Position numbers and translations under genes: made by a program
From: Cyclaneusma minus
Lineage: Eukaryota; Ascomycota; Leotiomycetes; Marthamycetales; Marthamycetaceae
Direction of reading: 5' to 3'
Length of the DNA: 64,000 bases
Assembly: GCA_037179335.1 (NCBI GenBank)
Contig: JAKZHN010000012.1
Location: 62,001 to 126,000 of the forward strand
Notes under the pieces: generated by a model
What the model was told of the DNA's origin: nothing
Database searches by the model: none
What the model saw: only the letters and a program-made list of their open reading frames with translations
In this document: piece by piece, positions 60,401 to 64,000 of the stretch
Layout of the letters: every line of letters starts with the position of its first letter
Position numbering within the stretch: position 1 is the stretch's first letter

Positions 60401-62718
60401 TAATTTGTATTAATAGAGATTTTAAATAGCGTTATTAAAATATTATTGCTATTATCAATTATTTAATTAAAGCTAATTTATTAATAAATATTAAAAAATA
60501 TAAATTTAATATTATAGAAATCATAGCAGGCTAGCCAAAGTTTTAATCCAATTTATTAAAAAACATCATATTTGAAAATAAACTAATATCTGCCAAAGCG
60601 CTTTCCTAGCCTTTAAAACAGCGCTGCTTTTGGCATTAATTTTAATTATTTTTAATCTCAATTATAAAATTCAAATTAAAACAAACGCTTTAAATAAAAT
60701 AATAGTAAAAATCTGTTTTTAAAAGCATTTTAATAATTAGCATCTAATAGCTTATTTTTTCAAACCTATAAATAAATATTAATTAAATTATAATATTTAT
60801 AAAAAAAATATTAGCTATTATTTAATTATTTATTTATTGATATGTTTATTTATTAGACGTTTTTTAAAAAAAATCAAATTATTAGCAATTATAAATTGCT
60901 AAGATAATTTATAATTATTAGAATTTTAAATATTAAGCAAGCTAAATAATAGGAAATGTTTTTAAAATATAATTTTTATATTAAATACAAATTTAGCGCA
61001 ATAAATAAAATTAATCCTTTTATATAAAAAGATCAAAATATAGAAAATATAAAAGCATTAAAACTAGTATATTATTGGGGAATTTTTATTTTATAAAATG
61101 CTTAAATTCCAAAATTAGAAAAGAAGTTTAATTTAAAAGTATAATATTATTAATATTTATTTTAACCGTATAAATAAAGCTAATTAATAAGCCTTTAATT
61201 GCTAATTGGAAAATAAATAATAAAAACTTTTAAAAATATTATAAAAAAGCAATATTTATAATTAAAAGCCCTAAATTAATTAAACCTATATAATAAAGTA
61301 TATAAAATAGCTTAATACTTAAAAATAAACAATTAATAATATTTGCAATCGGCATTTTGCATATAAAAATCATTGCTAAAATCTATAGCATTATCCAAAT
61401 TATTTATTCTAGCAACAGCAAAATCTATTAGCTATTTTAAAAGCATTATTAATAGCCAAATTAAATGCAAAATATAAATTAATATAGTAAAAATTATTGG
61501 ATTTGCGCAAAAATAAAAACTTTTAAAAATAAAGCTTTGGGCCTGCTTACTCCATTTCCAATTTCTTAATATCCTTCGTAATATATAATAGTAAATTTTT
61601 ATTATATATTTAGAAATGAAAATAGCTATAATATAATTATAATTATAATTTGCAAATTAAATAAAAGAGTTTTTTATATATTATATTATTAAATAATCAA
61701 TGCCTAAAACACCGCAAAAGTCTTTTATTTTATAATTTATAAAATTTAAAAAAATTTAAAAACTATTATTTCGAATCAAAAAACCCAATTTGTTTTTATT
61801 TTCTAATAAAACTTTATAAAAATCTCCAATATAGCTATTTGCTTTTTTTTAATCTACGAGCTATAAATTAATACTTAAATTAAAATTGCCAATATTATTT
61901 TAAATTTTCATGTAATATTCTTGGTTATTTAATTTTAAGATAATTAAATAAAGCATTTTTCTTTTACTAATATTGCCACCGCCGCTTTTTTTTATAAATT
62001 AATAAATATATTTTCAATTGAAATAGAAATAAGCTATAAATTCTAAATAATTTTTTAATTAAAATACTTTTAAACTTTCAAATCCCAATTAAGCCTTTAA
62101 TTAAAAAAATACTATAGTCAAATAACGTTAAATTTATTATTATTACCAAATAGCTAGAAATATTATACAATTAGCATAATAGCTGCAAAAAGCCCAAGCT
62201 AATAAACGCTAGCAATTAATTAATGTTTTAAAAATATATATATTTATTTAAATATTAGAAATTAAAAACCGGTTAAACCTAATTACAAATTAAGCAATAA
62301 AATAGCGGGATTTTATAAAATTATATATAAAAAAAACGATTCTAAATTAGATTTTCTTTTAATTATAAATATCCATCCTATTATATACCCAAGCAAATTT
62401 CATGTAGCAAATATAAATTCGCTATTTAATTAAAAATTAAATCCGGAATTGCTAGCAATAATAAATAAAGCTATAAAATAGGAAATTTATAGTATTTTAT
62501 ATTTTTATATTTATTATAAAATTTTGCTGTATAAAATTAATTGGACATTAATTTATAATTTCAATTCTAAATAGTATTTATAATCGAATTTTAAATACGC
62601 CTTTGCAAAATTTAAAAAACTTTATAATAGCTATCCTAATAAATCTAAATTTTTAAAAAAGCTCGTAAAATAAAAAGCAAAAACCAAAGCAGCTAAATTG
62701 GATAATAAAGCCAAAAAC

Positions 62719-62761
62719 CCATTTAAAATAAACGGTTGAAAATTCCATTTAAAATAAACGG
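62719..62761. repeat. 17-bp direct repeat, period 26
   Basis: CCATTTAAAATAAACGG occurs at 62719-62735 and 62745-62761 near the right end of the LTR element, a small tandem duplication. Confidence 0.7.
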
Positions 62762-63039
62762 ATAGCTAAATTATTAAACAGCCCGTTTTGTTCGCCAATT
62801 TTCACGGTTTAATATAGCACGATAAATATACTATTTATTATAGTATAAAAAGCGCCAGCAGCTATAATATAAAATATACCGATTGCTATAGCGCAAAATA
62901 GGCCAATGTTTAAAAATAGCATTAAAAAGGATTTTAATTGAATTCTTTTTTTATTTATTCATATATATATTTAAAATTTAATTTAAAATCAAATTAGCCG
63001 TTTTAAAGCTTAAAACAAGTCTTATACGGGAAAAAATAC

Positions 63040-63235
63040 TATAATAGCCCTGGAACAAAGCGGTTTTCACGGCTAGCCAGCCGAGAAATCCTTAGCGTAA
63101 TCCATGCGCTATATAATTATTAAATTTAATTCTCACAATAATCGAAAAGCCCTTTCTCTCTTTATAGCAATAGACATTTACTAACAATAGTTTATATCCT
63201 AGCCTTGGCTAAAATCCCGGACCCAACTCGTGACA
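63040..63235. repeat. Right LTR
   Basis: Partner of 57280-57473. Its first bases are altered (TATAATAGCCC instead of TGTGACGGCCC) but its right end keeps ACCCAACTCGTGACA, so the two copies together show the original ends. By hand alignment I count about 34 transitions, 4 transversions and one 2-nt gap. Confidence 0.88.
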
Positions 63236-63299
63236 AATTCCCTATATTCACCCTGCTTTATATTCAAGGCAAGAGCTTGGTTTTTCAAATTTTGGGGCC

Positions 63300-63374
63300 T
63301 TATTAATATGCAATAAATTAAAATTATTTCAAAATCTGGATTTAAAGCTTTATTAATATGCAATAAATTAAAAT
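63300..63374. repeat. 25-bp direct repeat, period 50
   Basis: A 25-bp word beginning TTATTAATATGCAATAAATT is present at 63300-63324 and again at 63350-63374, just outside the right LTR. Confidence 0.75.
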
Positions 63375-64000
63375 AATTTTAACATAAATTAAGCGCCAGT
63401 TTTTAGCGGCTGCAATTTAAATACCTGCCGCCGGCGCTAGCCGCTAGCTTTTTAAGAATACTATTTATTTTAGTGTTTTAAATTTTTAAGCTTTTTAATA
63501 CTCGCGCAATTTTATTTTGTAATATTGCAGCTAATTTATACTATGCTTTTTTTATCCGGCCTTAAGTAATTTAATTTTAATAATATTAAAATTAATAAAA
63601 ATAATATATTTTTGCGCCGCTGCCCCTTGTTTTCCAAAAGCCAATTTGATTTTTTTTAAATTGCCACAACTATTTCCAATAAATTTGACAAAATTCACGG
63701 CTTTATTATAATAATTCAATTTAATTAAAAACAAAAGCAAAATGCCGAAGCTATATTTAAAAAAAAATTATATTAGCATATAATTCTGCTTAGAAATACA
63801 AATTAGATATTTATAAATGCATTATTAATTTTGGCTTTCGGTTAAAAATCTTTATTTTCAAAATCAATTATTTCTATTCGATTATTATTAAAATAAAAAT
63901 AAACAAATTCTGTTTAAAGGATTATATTTATTTTAAATACAGCTGCTATAATTATAAATTACCTAACGCTTTTGGTATATTTTTTCAATTTTAAAAGCTT

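Larger units (their letters stand above)
57280..63235. mobile_element. LTR retrotransposon, heavily mutated
   Basis: 5,956 bp bounded by direct repeats of 194 and 196 bp (57280-57473 and 63040-63235). The 5' copy begins TGTGACGG and the 3' copy ends GTGACA, giving the TG...CA ends of an LTR. Five flanking bases are GATTT on the left and AATTC on the right; these differ only by transitions and could be a mutated target-site duplication. The inside is AT-rich and broken in every frame, so gag/pol and the superfamily cannot be assigned; orientation is unknown. Total length fits a small Ty1/copia or Ty3/gypsy element. Confidence 0.8.
47860..64000. mobile_element. AT-rich, hypermutated repeat block
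   Basis: From about 47,860 to the window end the DNA is overwhelmingly A/T with long stop-rich runs in all frames and no supportable gene. It contains one LTR element (57,280-63,235), a GC-rich island (56,107-56,375), a (TTA)n array and small tandem duplications. The LTR pair differs almost only by transitions, so the block is best read as transposons degraded by a RIP-like process (known in Pezizomycotina). The segment 47,860-56,100 shows no recognisable element ends; 56,380-57,279 and 63,236-64,000 show nothing beyond AT-rich sequence. The short open frames inside are chance frames of Ile/Leu/Phe/Lys/Asn. Confidence 0.85.

Noticed and set aside
47860..64000. AT-rich block as a mitochondrial insertion or mitochondrial contig
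   Set aside because: No mitochondrial genes, rRNA or tRNAs are recognisable, LTRs are present, and the flank is continuous with nuclear genes.

Overview
The window is nuclear DNA from a filamentous ascomycete (Pezizomycotina). The evidence is short introns, mostly 48-75 nt with GTRNGT donors and CTNAC-like branch sites, fungal-only families (Zn2Cys6 and C2H2/MHR regulators, OPT transporter, a GPI-type GH16 enzyme, the B-block TFIIIC subunit with AT-hooks), and a large AT-rich block whose repeat copies differ by C/T and G/A transitions, as left by RIP-type mutation. A dothideomycete is my best guess, but this is inference and no marker here proves it.

Bases 1-47,800 are ordinary gene-rich DNA. 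In order they hold: a C2H2 zinc-finger regulator (+), a GH16 cell-wall glycosidase (+), an AIM6-like PLC-fold membrane protein (-), a lysine-rich conserved protein (+), the 2,450-residue TFIIIC B-block subunit (+), a purple acid phosphatase (+), a tiny Cys/His protein (-), an unrecognised basic protein with an EFK motif (-), a frameshifted gene relic (+), a RING protein with an Arg-Glu tail (+), the catalytic subunit of DNA polymerase delta (-), a secreted feruloyl-esterase/PHB-depolymerase-type hydrolase (-), an OPT oligopeptide transporter with nine exons (+), a protein of an unnamed local family (-), a Zn2Cys6 regulator (-), cyanase (+), a decayed repeat-peptide gene (+), and two more members of the unnamed family, one intact (+) and one a 3' stub (-). 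The genes are functionally unrelated housekeeping, secretion, nutrient-uptake and regulatory genes. I see no biosynthetic cluster, although phosphate scavenging, peptide uptake, esterase and cyanate detoxification are all nutrient functions.

Bases about 47,860-64,000 are gene-free and extremely AT-rich. Inside is one recognisable LTR retrotransposon (57,280-63,235) with 194/196-bp LTRs that differ at about 34 transitions and 4 transversions by my hand alignment. A small GC-rich island with two inverted repeats (56,107-56,375) escaped the mutation. The surviving cytosines in the block sit mostly after a G (GpC), including many GCA triplets. That is not what a plain CpA-to-TpA process should leave.

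The most interesting items are the GpC-sparing hypermutation footprint, the unnamed three-copy family spread around the cyanase gene (one copy with an in-frame stop, one cut off at the AT-rich border), and a three-unit peptide-repeat gene whose units are separated by in-frame stop codons.
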